Source of the DNA: Candidatus Poribacteria bacterium
GTDB lineage: Bacteria; Poribacteria; WGA-4E; WGA-3G
Assembly (NCBI GenBank): GCA_022824265.1
Contig: JAJEAG010000036.1
Coordinates: 1-64,000 of the forward strand
Direction: 5' to 3'
Length of the DNA: 64,000 nt
The stretch's first letter is position 1; every line of letters starts with the position of its first letter. The notes under the pieces were generated by a model. It was not told where the DNA came from. It made no database searches and saw only the letters and a list, made by a program, of their open reading frames with translations. The translations under genes were made by a program, and so were the position numbers. Positions 55,884-64,000 of this stretch are shown piece after piece.

Positions 55884-57242
55884 CTAAACCAGTTCATTTT
55901 CGTTGATTGCTTCCATTTCCGCGGCAATTATAAGTTGGGTTTCTCTAAATTCCTTTGCATCAGGAATACGTACAAACTCTGCATTAACATCTTGCTCTCT
56001 AACGATATCTTCAATCTCATCAAGACTTACATTGAAAAATTCTTTGCGCGTGTTGATTCTATTGACACTCCGCTTTTCAAGAACACGATGTATCTCATTT
56101 TCAAGTTCAGGTGCATTTTCTGAATAGATCATAGCATGAATATCAAATCGAAATGGAACGGAAGCATCCCCAAGTTCTCTTACCCGATCAGTCGGTTCCA
56201 ATCTACGGGTCATTCCAACTTTATAGACATTTTCACCAAAAGACCCAATATTAGATATAACGTAGACATGTCCTGATTTGGTCATCTGTGCCCTTGACAT
56301 TGTGCGTTCCATGTTCGCTTGTGCCTCCAATAATAACTCATTCAGACGTTCAATCTCGTGTTGTAATTTGTCCTGTCTTGCCCCTGTTGCTTCCTCAATC
56401 TCTTGCCGTGCTTTGTCCAACGCTTTCTGGTAACGTTGTTCCTCTTTTTCTACGTCTTGTTTTGCTTTTTCTATTTCACGTAGTGCGCGTTCTTCGTCGC
56501 GTATCTGTTCACGAATTCTGCGTTGTTCTTCCATTTCAATTTGGCGTTTTTCGGCATATTCGTGAACAAGCCTGAGTTCATCAAGTTTCAAATTTAGGTA
56601 GTCCATTTGGATTGTGCAATGGTGAGGTTCTCCAAGTTTGTTAATAGCTTTATAAGCTGACACAATACGTTTTTCTATACTATGAATGTTGTTATAACGC
56701 ACCTTTAGTATTATGGAATCGCATTCACCATTAAATGCACGAGCCATCAATTTAATCTGTCTATCAGTCTTTTGCCTACCTTTCGCCCTGTTACCATCAA
56801 CTGTCCATTCAGTGGGACAAACAATTGCAGTCTTGTCCTTAATCATGGCTTTTTGTTCTACCCGTATTTCATCAAGTTTATTCTTATATTCTACTGACGT
56901 TCCAAAGTCGTATTTTGGTTCGTAAAGTCCAAAAGATTGAATTTCTACAGTGTCTTGAACAACAGTAATCTCATCTTTTAGCGTTTTCAAGGTTTCTTGA
57001 GCATTAGATATTTCTGAATTAAGACCATTTTGTTGTGAATCCAACGAGTCTAAAACTTCTTTAGCTGCTTTTTGTTCTTGGTTGATAGATTCTTGGATTT
57101 TTAACTTTTCTGCCTCCAAATCAATTATGCTGCTAAATCGCTTTAACTCTCGTTTTTGCTTAATTATCAGATTAATGAGATAACCCACAATAACTAAAAA
57201 TAATAAACCAATACATAAAATAATAATAATTTCTAATGACAT
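55884..57242 (-). CDS. DUF4041/GIY-YIG (T5orf172-type) membrane-anchored protein
   Basis: A 452-residue protein. An N-terminal membrane helix at about 4-27 (IIIILCIGLLFLVIVGYLI) is followed by a coiled coil, then a DUF4041-like region (QIKLMARAFNGECDSII, KLGEPHHCTIQMDYLNLKL). A second long coiled coil (RREQ-rich) covers about 230-320. A C-terminal GIY-YIG/Mug113-type domain starts GHVYVISNIGSFGENVYKVGM and continues to EIHRVLEKRSVNR and EFFNVSLDEI. Such proteins are common in phages and defence islands. Here the gene sits between the Phe T-box and pheS, an unusual place, so it might be under T-box control. Confidence 0.82.
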   Translation of the reverse strand: MSLEIIIILCIGLLFLVIVGYLINLIIKQKRELKRFSSIIDLEAEKLKIQESINQEQKAAKEVLDSLDSQQNGLNSEISNAQETLKTLKDEITVVQDTVEIQSFGLYEPKYDFGTSVEYKNKLDEIRVEQKAMIKDKTAIVCPTEWTVDGNRAKGRQKTDRQIKLMARAFNGECDSIILKVRYNNIHSIEKRIVSAYKAINKLGEPHHCTIQMDYLNLKLDELRLVHEYAEKRQIEMEEQRRIREQIRDEERALREIEKAKQDVEKEEQRYQKALDKARQEIEEATGARQDKLQHEIERLNELLLEAQANMERTMSRAQMTKSGHVYVISNIGSFGENVYKVGMTRRLEPTDRVRELGDASVPFRFDIHAMIYSENAPELENEIHRVLEKRSVNRINTRKEFFNVSLDEIEDIVREQDVNAEFVRIPDAKEFRETQLIIAAEMEAINENELV

Positions 57243-57349
57243 AAATTTATCTTATTCCTTATTTGCGATTGATATGACTCCCAATGACAATCTTTTTAGT
57301 TATATCATCAATAGTGTAATAAACCATCCAAATAGTTAATTAAACTCGC

Positions 57350-57600
57350 ACACAAAAAAATATACCTGTCACGTTCCCACCACTGCCTCATGTTATGCTT
57401 GAGGCACTTCTGGGGACGAAAGCGACAGGCATCTACTTCCGCGGTACCACCCCGCTTGACAGATTATCTCAACAATCTGTCCGCTTCATTTCTTGCTTAA
57501 CTGGCTCCAAGATGAAATTCAGCAGTTGTTCTCAAAACCACGCTTTCAGCCGATGGCACGGTCTCTCTGATTGAGATGTCTCAACTACTTACTTTGTCCC
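57350..57600 (-). promoter_or_regulatory. T-box riboswitch (Phe specifier) with terminator
   Basis: Minus-strand leader. The T-box core GGGTGGTACCGCGGAA is at about 57437-57452. Stem I elements AGAGAG and GGCTGAAAG lie upstream. The specifier reads GAATTTC followed by A, giving the Phe codon TTC (complement at 57514-57516). The terminator pairs CCTGTC near 57425-57430 with GACAGG near 57364-57369, around an inner GCCTCA/TGAGGC hairpin, and is followed by TATATTTTTTT (down to about 57353). Uncharged tRNA(Phe) would switch on expression downstream. The first gene it meets is the DUF4041/GIY-YIG gene, then pheST. Confidence 0.88.
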
Positions 57601-57643
57601 TTCATAGCCTTGATTATCATAATGTTTATATTTTGACTATAAC

Positions 57644-57991
57644 CTATCCTTTTGCCATAGTGACAAGTTGTTCAAACCCCGCTGCATCATGCACTGCAAT
57701 GTCTGCCAGAACTTTCCTATCCAATTCAACGCCAGCAGTTTTCAGTCCGTGGATAAATTTACTATATGTCAATCCGTGTAATCTTGCAGCAGCGTTAATA
57801 CGCATGATCCAAAGTCTTCTAAAGTCCCGTTTCCGTGTACGTCTATGTGCGTAGGCGTGGTTCCAAGATTTTTCAACCGCTTCCATCGCGGTACGTCTGA
57901 GGTTATTACGTCCACCACGAAACCCTTTGGAATGCTTCAGTATCCGTTTCCTTCGCTTACGACGGACATTTCCTGTTTTTACCCGTGCCAT
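57644..57991 (-). CDS. rplT: Ribosomal protein L20
   Basis: A 115-residue, highly basic L20: [21 protein letters not shown] at the start, then [37 protein letters not shown], and [11 protein letters not shown]20 binds 23S rRNA early in large-subunit assembly and in many bacteria represses the rpmI-rplT unit by binding its leader. It follows rpmI by 9 bases. Confidence 0.97.
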   Translation of the reverse strand: MARVKTGNVRRKRRKRILKHSKGFRGGRNNLRRTAMEAVEKSWNHAYAHRRTRKRDFRRLWIMRINAAARLHGLTYSKFIHGLKTAGVELDRKVLADIAVHDAAGFEQLVTMAKG

Positions 57992-58000
57992 TTCTAACTC

Positions 58001-58192
58001 CTAATAAATTAAACGTTTCAAACGCTTTTCATTACTTGGGTCAACTAAAGTAGATTGTCTTAAACGACGTTTCCGTTTTGCTGATTTTGAAATAAATAAG
58101 TGACCCGCATACGCTCGATTACGGCGTATTTTCCCTTTCGCAGTAAATTTAAAACGCTTTGCCGCGCCTTTATGCGTTTTCTTTTTCGGCAT
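58001..58192 (-). CDS. rpmI: Ribosomal protein L35
   Basis: A 63-residue L35 beginning MPKKKTHKGAAKRFKFTAKG, the conserved N-terminus, at 58192 behind GGATAT. An upstream in-frame start would wrongly add 36 residues. Basic throughout; part of the large subunit. Confidence 0.95.
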   Translation of the reverse strand: MPKKKTHKGAAKRFKFTAKGKIRRNRAYAGHLFISKSAKRKRRLRQSTLVDPSNEKRLKRLIY

Positions 58193-58200
58193 AACAATAT

Positions 58201-58324
58201 CCTTTTGGGACGGCTTATTCAGACAAATTCTATTAGGTATCAACTCACAAAATAAACGAGGAGAACCGTGCTCTCCTCGCAAACGGTGTATCTCTTTCAA
58301 AAGCCGTCTAATCGAAAGAGATAC
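58201..58324 (-). promoter_or_regulatory. Possible L20-type pseudoknot leader of rpmI-rplT
   Basis: On the minus strand GTATCTCTTTC (58324-58314) pairs with GAAAGAGATAC (58298-58288). The 15-base loop contains GACGGCTT (58308-58301), which is complementary to AAGCCGTC (58216-58209), just upstream of the rpmI ribosome site. Between them is a GC-rich hairpin (CGAGGAGA/TCTCCTCG) followed by TTTATTTT, which could also terminate transcription. This layout is like the L20 translational-operator pseudoknot, though the sequence is not recognisably a known family member. Confidence 0.5.
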
Positions 58325-58388
58325 ATGTTTTTATAGGTCGCAAAAATACGTTAAAGTCTACTCATATATGGTATGAGGGACACTGTAG

Positions 58389-58940
58389 TTATGAAGATGA
58401 AGATTTCGGTGTTAAGAGCATGGACATCACACGCGTTTCCATCTTAGCAGGTTGTTCTACTTCACCAAGTTCAGCCACATCTTTTTCCAATCGGGAAAGC
58501 ATATTTTTTCCTAAATCTGTATGCAGCATCTCTCTACCGCGAAAACGCACTGTCGCTCTAACTTTCCAACCATTTTTCAAAAAGTCTTCAACGTGACGCT
58601 TCTTGAATTGGTAATCATGTTCCGCTGTATCTGGTCGGAATTGGATCTCTTTTAAAACAATCTTAGACTGTTTCTTTCGAGCTTCTCTCGCACGCTTATT
58701 CTTTTCATACTGATATTTCCCGTAATTCATTATCTTACATACGGGTGGGTTGGCATTTGGCGAAACCTCAACCAAATCCAAGCCGACTTCTTCAGCACGT
58801 TCCATCGCATCGCGTGGAGACATCACACCGACCTGTTTGTTCTCTTCATCAATAAGGAGAATCTCTTTTGCACGAATTTGATAATTCGAACGAGTCTGTC
58901 TTTCCTTCGGTTTCTGATTACGTCTACCTCTGTAGTGTAT
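58389..58940 (-). CDS. infC: Translation initiation factor IF-3 (non-ATG start)
   Basis: The conserved IF3 sequence is open upstream of the first GTG/ATG: NYQIRAKEILLIDEENKQVG precedes VMSPRDAMERA and must be part of the protein. Reading back, the only possible initiator before a TGA is ATA at 58940-58938. It gives 183 residues, the normal length, with GGGGGTG about 6 bases ahead. No ATG, GTG, TTG or CTG occurs in that stretch. E. coli infC starts with the rare AUU, used for autoregulation, so ATA here fits that logic. The C-domain has IQFRPDTAEHDYQFKKRH. Confidence 0.9.
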   Translation of the reverse strand: MHYRGRRNQKPKERQTRSNYQIRAKEILLIDEENKQVGVMSPRDAMERAEEVGLDLVEVSPNANPPVCKIMNYGKYQYEKNKRAREARKKQSKIVLKEIQFRPDTAEHDYQFKKRHVEDFLKNGWKVRATVRFRGREMLHTDLGKNMLSRLEKDVAELGEVEQPAKMETRVMSMLLTPKSSSS

Positions 58941-59101
58941 TTTTCACACCCCCAAGTTGTAGTAGGCTTTTGATTAGTCGTTGCGTAGATGAAAACCCAA
59001 AAGAATTTTGTGAATATAAGGAATAACCTGTCTCCTCCTACACACGACCAAATATTACAATAATTATGATATTATATCACAATTCCATCTTAAATGCAAA
59101 C

Positions 59102-59461
59102 TTAAAAGTATCCTACAGTATGTAAAGTCCGTAGAACAATGATCCCGCCTGCTAATCCACCTAATATAACGATAAGGCTGAGATTAATGATTAAGGCATA
59201 CCGCACGATCTGTTCCGTAAATTCTGGTTGTTCCTTTGCCCAAGCACGTGCCAAGTTAAAAGTTAGGACAACGCTAATCAGACTTAGAACTGCTGCACCC
59301 ATAAATGCCAAGAGAAGTCCTTGAAAATCTACCATCATCATCGTATCAGCGATTGAACCGTATTGTGAATAATAACGGTAGATAATACCGAATAAGATGC
59401 CAACCAATATTACAATAAACCCGATGTATACGATTAAGGCTTTTTTATAGGTGCTTCTCAT
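59102..59461 (-). CDS. Small integral membrane protein
   Basis: A 119-residue protein with three or four predicted membrane helices (ALIVYIGFIVILVGILFGII at 8-27, GLLLAFMGAAVLSLISVVLT near 48-67, and YALIINLSLIVILGGLAGGII near the end). No family is recognised. It is a single gene upstream of infC, in the same direction. Confidence 0.65.
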   Translation of the reverse strand: MRSTYKKALIVYIGFIVILVGILFGIIYRYYSQYGSIADTMMMVDFQGLLLAFMGAAVLSLISVVLTFNLARAWAKEQPEFTEQIVRYALIINLSLIVILGGLAGGIIVLRTLHTVGYF

Positions 59462-59550
59462 TTCTTATTAAACTCTCTTTAGGACTACAAACTGCTTTTG
59501 ATAATTGTAACACATTTGAGATATAATGGCAAAATATATTGGGTATACAC

Positions 59551-60428
59551 CAGAAGTATTCAATTGTCGAATTTTTCTGTCAGAATCGCTTGTTGTCTGA
59601 ATCAGGATTTTCAGGATTGGCGTTTGGGGGTATATATTCCCTGTCAAAGGAAACGATTACTTTTTGTAAGGGAACATTGGGGTATCTAACTCATAATCTT
59701 GGTAATCCTGTAATCCTGAAAATCCTGGTTCAGACAATACATAATTGTTCCTTCTAAAAACGTACACAAAACGAGCGTTTTTCGTTTCTGTGTACGTTTT
59801 GATTTTTGGGGTTATGCCAGTCTGGGACTGGGTTTATCAGTGTGTACGATACTTTTTGAAATTTTCTGTTTGGTTCGTTTTTTATCTGCTTGGTTATGGT
59901 CGGTTTTTGAGTGAATATTTTTGGGGTGACAGGTGATGGTTTTTGTTAAGAATGCGGGGTGTAGTCGGTTTTTGTGTTTCATAGTGGTCGTATTATAACA
60001 GGGGTTGGAGTGGGATGGAAGGGGTTCTGGGGATTGGAACAATATATATCCAATAAGTTTTATGTGTGTTTGTGATAGTTTTCAGTTTTCAGTGGTCAGT
60101 TTTCAGAATTGTCTGAACCGGGATTTTCAGGATTATAGGATTTTCAGGATAAGAAAAGAGGTTTTTGGTGGGTGTATACGTGTGTTTTTGTCTGAACCAG
60201 GATTTACGAATCAACGGTATGAATGCCTTTTGACATTCACCGGGATTTTAGGATTTTCAGGATTGGCGTTTGGTGTATTGTATTCCGTTTCATAGGAAGA
60301 CGAGATATTGTGGTGTTATTGGTGAATGGCACAAATTGGAAAATTCATGCTACGAAGCGGATGCTGTGTGGTCAGAAAGCGCGGAAGGCGGGGGTTACAG
60401 ATTACTACGTGACAATTGAATGCCTCTG
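59551..60428. mobile_element. MITE-like element, copy B
   Basis: Bounded by CAGAAGTATTCAATTGTCG (59551-59569) and its complement at about 60411-60428 (GACAATTGAATGCCTCTG). The 380-bp core at 59757-60108 is homologous to copy A in the opposite orientation. It holds a TATAAT at 59997-59992 with the weak -35 TTCCAT at a 17-base spacing, and a terminator-like hairpin (59757-59773 with 59783-59800). Copies of a short TCTGAACCAGGATTTTCAGG-type repeat flank the core on both sides, which makes this copy longer than copy A. No transposase. Confidence 0.7.
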
Positions 60429-60515
60429 GTCAATAGTGGAAAACGCTTGATATAATGATAGGAAAATGTTAAACTTACTTTCATATTACTGATTTAGAGA
60501 CTAAGGAGTTTTCTT

Positions 60516-61106
60516 ATGGATGTAGCATACACATCGGCAATCGCAGAAGTAATTGAAAAATTGGAAGATGGCAACCCACTTCCACCACTTGTCCCAGAGA
60601 ACGCATGGAGTAATGAACTCACCGAAGAACTCGTCGCCTTGCCGCTTGAAGACCTTTTCCAAGGGCAATCACTGAAAGATGATATTTTTGGAGGTGCGAT
60701 TAAAAGCGGTTTGCTCCTCTGGAACGATGCATTGAACGACTCGCACGACATCTCACAAGAACTGAGTAACAACACAGGAAGTTATTGGCACGGAATCATG
60801 CATCGTCGTGAACCGGATTACAGCAACGCAAAGTATTGGTTCGGTAGAGTCGGAACACATCCGATATTTCCGTCTCTCCGAGAACGCGCGATATCCATTG
60901 CCAAAGAGACAGCGAATCCATCTGATGCACTAACACAAATTGCACAAACTATTGAAACACAAGAGCATTGGGATGCATATCAGTTCATTGATTGGTGTCA
61001 AGAGGCAGAAAACGATGCATCCTCAGATGTAACCCATTTCTTGCAACAGGTACAAGCAGAAGAGATTAAACTGCTACTCGCGTATTCCTATCGCAACGCG
61101 ATATAA
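60516..61106 (+). CDS. Conserved hypothetical protein
   Basis: A 196-residue soluble protein (AAGGAG before the ATG). It contains GSYWHGIMHRREPDYSNAKY and WFGRVGTHPIFPSLRE, a pattern I recall from unannotated proteins of environmental bacteria, and a C-terminal YRNAI end. No membrane segment or signal. The function is unknown. A TATAAT at 60451-60456 lies in the short region between the MITE and this gene. Confidence 0.7.
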   Translation: MDVAYTSAIAEVIEKLEDGNPLPPLVPENAWSNELTEELVALPLEDLFQGQSLKDDIFGGAIKSGLLLWNDALNDSHDISQELSNNTGSYWHGIMHRREPDYSNAKYWFGRVGTHPIFPSLRERAISIAKETANPSDALTQIAQTIETQEHWDAYQFIDWCQEAENDASSDVTHFLQQVQAEEIKLLLAYSYRNAI

Positions 61107-61123
61107 AAAGATAAAGGAGTTAG

Positions 61124-62125
61124 ATGATGATTACACAGAATAAAATTGTTGGGAACAGTGGTTGGTGTTACCTTCTAACCGTTCTCACAAGTCTACTGAT
61201 GTTAGCATCCTGTGTTCCGACTACCGTAAACACCACAGGGTCATCATCAGTACGTCCAACCGATGCTTATGACGAGATCGTAAAACTTGCAACCAAAGTC
61301 GAAACTACTGCTGATCCAATTGATGCTGAGTTGCTAATTGAGAAGTCAAAGGGATTTATTGATGAAAATTCAAAATATAAAGATGTAGACGAAGTCTACT
61401 ATATATTGGGTACTACTTTAGTACAGTTTGATCGTGCCGATGAAGCTATTAAGGTACTTGACGAACTAATCCGCTATTATCCGCTTGCACCTTCAATCGG
61501 AAAAGGGAAATTAACATTAGGGTTAGCTTACGACAAAACCAATCAACATGATAAAGCAGATGCCATATACTATGATTTAGTAAATAACTCAAAATCAAGT
61601 GATAGGCAGTATGCAACGACCGCACAGAAACTGTTGGATACAAATATAGCAGACCGTCAAGGTGCATTAGAGGGTTTGGCTGATAGTAGCAGTCCAAGTA
61701 ATTTCATCGGTCAAACGGCTATGGATTTCCAGGTGAAGGACTTGAACGGTCAACCTCTATCGTTAGCACAATATCGCGGAAAGGTTGTACTTCTGGATTT
61801 CTGGGCAACGTGGTGCCCACCTTGTATTCAAGAGATGCCAAATGTAAAAGCAACTTATGCAAAGTACAAAAATCGAAACTTTGAGATTATCGGCATCAGT
61901 TTAGACCGCGGAAAAACTCCTCTTGAATCATATATTCAGAAAGAAGGAATCAAATGGCCTAATTATTACGATAGCACACGACAAGTTTCCAATATGTATC
62001 AGGTTCGTGCTATTCCATCAACTTTTCTGATAGATGGTGACGGAGTTATCCGTAAAACGAATCTCCGAGGAAGTGCGCTTGAATCCGCTGTTGCTCAACT
62101 TGTACAAGAAAATATGTCGCGTTAG
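61124..62125 (+). CDS. TlpA/ResA-like thioredoxin lipoprotein with TPR-like N-terminus
   Basis: A 333-residue protein. The signal ends LLMLASC, a good lipobox. A TPR-like repeat region (about 45-170: YYILGTTLVQFDRADEAIKVL, KLTLGLAYDKTNQHDKADA) is followed by a redoxin domain beginning IGQTAMDFQVKDLNGQPL. The active-site motif is ATWCPPCIQEMP. Members reduce disulfides or cytochromes in the envelope. The next gene has the same layout with two redoxin domains. Confidence 0.87.
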   Translation: MMITQNKIVGNSGWCYLLTVLTSLLMLASCVPTTVNTTGSSSVRPTDAYDEIVKLATKVETTADPIDAELLIEKSKGFIDENSKYKDVDEVYYILGTTLVQFDRADEAIKVLDELIRYYPLAPSIGKGKLTLGLAYDKTNQHDKADAIYYDLVNNSKSSDRQYATTAQKLLDTNIADRQGALEGLADSSSPSNFIGQTAMDFQVKDLNGQPLSLAQYRGKVVLLDFWATWCPPCIQEMPNVKATYAKYKNRNFEIIGISLDRGKTPLESYIQKEGIKWPNYYDSTRQVSNMYQVRAIPSTFLIDGDGVIRKTNLRGSALESAVAQLVQENMSR

Positions 62126-62211
62126 AATCAATAATATCAATGGGCGGGTCAAGGAATCCGCCCAATCACCAATCATTTACTTACGGTTACATCACACGAA
62201 AGGAGGAAACT

Positions 62212-64000
62212 ATGTTCATCCAGAATAAAACACATTTCTCTATTCGCAGTATAGGTATTCTCACAATTGTTGTGTTAATCAGTTTTTGTTCATATCTCGC
62301 TGCTGAAGACACACCACAAACAACTCCAAATCTAAGTCCAGCAGAAATTGGATCCAAATACCAAGAAATCAAAGCAATTTATAAAAAAATAACCAACCAG
62401 ACTACGCAAGCAAGATTAGAACAGTTAGTCGAAATGTCCTCGGAATTTGTCACATCATTTCCTGAATACAAACGTATAGACGAAGTATATTACTATCTTG
62501 GCAACACATTAGTCCGTTTAAAGCGTGTGGAAGAGGGGATTACAGTTTTTGAAAAACTTATTGACGAACATCCTGAAGCACGTTATGTTCAACCAAGCCT
62601 GTTGGAATTAGGTATGGCTTACGATAGCCTCTCCAACCATGACAAAGCAGATGAAATCTACACTAAACTGATAGAACACCCAAAATTCGAGGAAAAATCA
62701 TACGCGAAACTTGCTAAAAAGATTCTTGAACAAGATAAATCTGAACGGAAAGGTATAATATCCAATCGCGCCGCAGCAAGCACCCCCAGACCAAGTGAGT
62801 GGGTGGGTAAACCTGCACCAGAATTTCAGGTTAAAGACCTGAAAGGTGAAGAACTTACATTGGAGAAATATCGTGGACAAGTTGTACTGCTCGATTTCTG
62901 GGCAACATGGTGTGGACCTTGCATTAATGAATTGCCGAATGTTAAGAAAACATACCAAGAATACAAGGATAAGAAATTCCAAATTATCGGGATAAGTTTG
63001 GACAGGTCTCAACAACCGCTTGAAGCATTCGTTAAGAAAGAAGAACTTGGATGGGTTCACCACTGGGATCAAGGTGGAAAGATAGCGAATCAATACGGGG
63101 TTACCGGAATTCCATCTATGTTTCTACTTGACGGTGAAGGTGTAATTCGTAAGACAAATCTACGTGGACGTGCCCTTGAAACCTCCGTTGCCGAATTGGT
63201 AAAGGAAAATCTAACGAAACCAGCAAAGTCCCCTACAAAAACCGATACACTCGAGTCCGATTCTAAACCGAAATCCATTCCCGCAACAAAACTCATTAAA
63301 CCGAAACCTGCCCTACAAAATGAAGCACCTTCACCTATCGCTACAAAAGTAAGTGATTGGATTGGAAAACCTGCACCTGATTTTAAGGTGACAGATGTGA
63401 AGGGAGATGAACTTTCTCTGGAAGATTATCGTGGACAGGTTGTGCTGCTTGATTTCTGGGCAACGTGGTGTGGTCCTTGCATCAAAGAGATGCCGAAACT
63501 TAAGAAAACTTTTGAAAAATACAAAGATCAGAACTTTCAAATAATCGGCATTAGTCTGGATAGGTCAAAACCACCACTTGAGGCATATATTGAGAAAGAA
63601 GAACTTGCATGGGAACACTATTGGGATCAAGATCGGAAGGTGAGAGAACAATACGGTGTTCGGGCAATACCCACAGCATTTCTGATAGATGGAGAAGGAA
63701 TTATCCGAAAGGCAAGCCTTGGTGGTTTTGATGTTGAATCTGCAGTTGCTGAATTAGTGAAGGAAAATCATGAAAAAACTGATAAGCCTACGGAACCTAC
63801 AAAAACTCCCACCGACTCACCTGAAATAGTGCAAAATGCAGAACTGACAATCAAAGAGATAATTGACGCAGCTGTTGAAGCACACGGTGGACTTGAAAAA
63901 CTACAATCCGTAAAAAACATTGTGATAGAATCACAGAGTTTTGAATATCTCCCCAATGGCATCGTGCAAGATGAGGGACGGAGTAAAACATATTATTTGC
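62212..64000 (+). CDS. Double-thioredoxin (TlpA-like) exported protein (truncated by window end)
   Basis: Starts at the ATG at 62212 behind AAAGGAGG and is open to the window edge (at least 596 codons). The signal peptide is SIGILTIVVLISFCSYLA. It has a TPR-like region, then two complete redoxin domains: EWVGKPAPEFQVKDLKG with ATWCGPCINELP, and DWIGKPAPDFKVTDVKG with ATWCGPCIKEMP. A Pro/Lys/Thr linker separates them. The two domains are clearly close paralogues. After the second domain an AHGGLEKLQSVKNI segment begins, which looks like a LolA/outer-membrane-lipoprotein-type domain continuing beyond the window. Confidence 0.85.
   Translation, partial: MFIQNKTHFSIRSIGILTIVVLISFCSYLAAEDTPQTTPNLSPAEIGSKYQEIKAIYKKITNQTTQARLEQLVEMSSEFVTSFPEYKRIDEVYYYLGNTLVRLKRVEEGITVFEKLIDEHPEARYVQPSLLELGMAYDSLSNHDKADEIYTKLIEHPKFEEKSYAKLAKKILEQDKSERKGIISNRAAASTPRPSEWVGKPAPEFQVKDLKGEELTLEKYRGQVVLLDFWATWCGPCINELPNVKKTYQEYKDKKFQIIGISLDRSQQPLEAFVKKEELGWVHHWDQGGKIANQYGVTGIPSMFLLDGEGVIRKTNLRGRALETSVAELVKENLTKPAKSPTKTDTLESDSKPKSIPATKLIKPKPALQNEAPSPIATKVSDWIGKPAPDFKVTDVKGDELSLEDYRGQVVLLDFWATWCGPCIKEMPKLKKTFEKYKDQNFQIIGISLDRSKPPLEAYIEKEELAWEHYWDQDRKVREQYGVRAIPTAFLIDGEGIIRKASLGGFDVESAVAELVKENHEKTDKPTEPTKTPTDSPEIVQNAELTIKEIIDAAVEAHGGLEKLQSVKNIVIESQSFEYLPNGIVQDEGRSKTYYL

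Noticed and set aside
37656-57528. A 20-base identity (AAGATGAAATTCAGCAGTTG) between the LamG remnant (37656) and the T-box leader (57509)
   Set aside because: Flanking bases differ entirely and both occurrences have independent explanations (coding EDEIQQL; T-box specifier region). Treated as chance.
58389-58826. infC starting at GTG/ATG 58826
   Set aside because: This would drop the strongly conserved IRAKEILLID segment that lies upstream in the same open frame.
60428-60456. A promoter formed by the MITE end (GGTCAA) and TATAAT at 60451
   Set aside because: The -35 hexamer is too poor to call, although the -10 is perfect.
1-64000. CRISPR arrays
   Set aside because: No set of regularly spaced identical short repeats with unique spacers. 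The 336-bp repeats are in-frame protein domains and the small palindromes are singletons.

Overview
The window is chromosomal DNA from a bacterium of moderate to low G+C content. The gene content points to Candidatus Poribacteria or a close relative: two phytanoyl-CoA dioxygenase-family genes, a type I sulfatase beside an anaerobic sulfatase maturase, several Gfo/Idh/MocA and mandelate-racemase-type enzymes, HEAT-repeat lipoproteins, LamG-like secreted proteins and many small dispersed palindromic repeats. This assignment is inferred from family content. No rRNA or tRNA gene was seen that could confirm it.

Layout. 1-4784 (minus) is the N-terminal part of a giant secreted Ig-repeat protein whose end lies off the window. 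5270-12305 holds a Gfo/Idh/MocA oxidoreductase, an Ldh2-type dehydrogenase, the NAD(P)HX repair enzyme, small unknown genes, a damaged beta-propeller gene and an enolase-superfamily enzyme. 12384-12893 is a MITE-like element. 13076-19093 has two tandem HEAT lipoproteins, a second enolase-superfamily enzyme, mnmA and miaA. 19203-24714 holds an AAA-nuclease gene convergent with an operon of two DUF488 genes and an unusual RecQ helicase. 25022-25318 is a scar of a TnpB gene inside a phosphatase remnant. 25606-37505 contains a Yip1-like gene, a DUF4175-like gene, PPK2, two PhyH-type dioxygenases flanking a pair of secreted paralogues, and sulfatase plus maturase. 37585-49300 is accessory: a LamG remnant, DNA methyltransferases and a PmeII-like restriction enzyme, a GH32 gene, an AAA ATPase with a frameshifted partner, Nudix, HicAB, an AT-rich orphan gene and a GIY-YIG gene. 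49336-52158 has a histone-deacetylase-type enzyme, an SUMF1-type lipoprotein and ubiE/menG. 52209-58940 is the translation cluster infC-rpmI-rplT-[T-box]-(DUF4041/GIY-YIG gene)-pheS-pheT. 59551-60428 is a second copy of the MITE. The right end has an unknown gene and two TlpA-like thioredoxin proteins, the last truncated.

Strongest signals. (1) A C-terminal signature, V-x-P-x-x-G-K-[LM]-x-T-x-W-[GE]-x-x-K, ends four different genes or gene remnants for secreted-type proteins (two intact, one frameshifted, one pseudogene fragment); it looks like an undescribed sorting or anchoring tag. (2) A DUF488-DUF488-RecQ operon in which RecQ has an N-terminal extension and two HRDC domains may be a DNA-conflict or repair system. 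(3) A phenylalanine T-box is separated from pheST by a GIY-YIG/DUF4041 gene. (4) A possible L20-type pseudoknot leader sits before rpmI, and infC has no start codon other than ATA that would include its conserved N-terminus. (5) A MITE family has matched terminal repeats and a hairpin that has co-varied between copies. (6) One PhyH-family protein has H-x-G instead of the iron-binding H-x-D.
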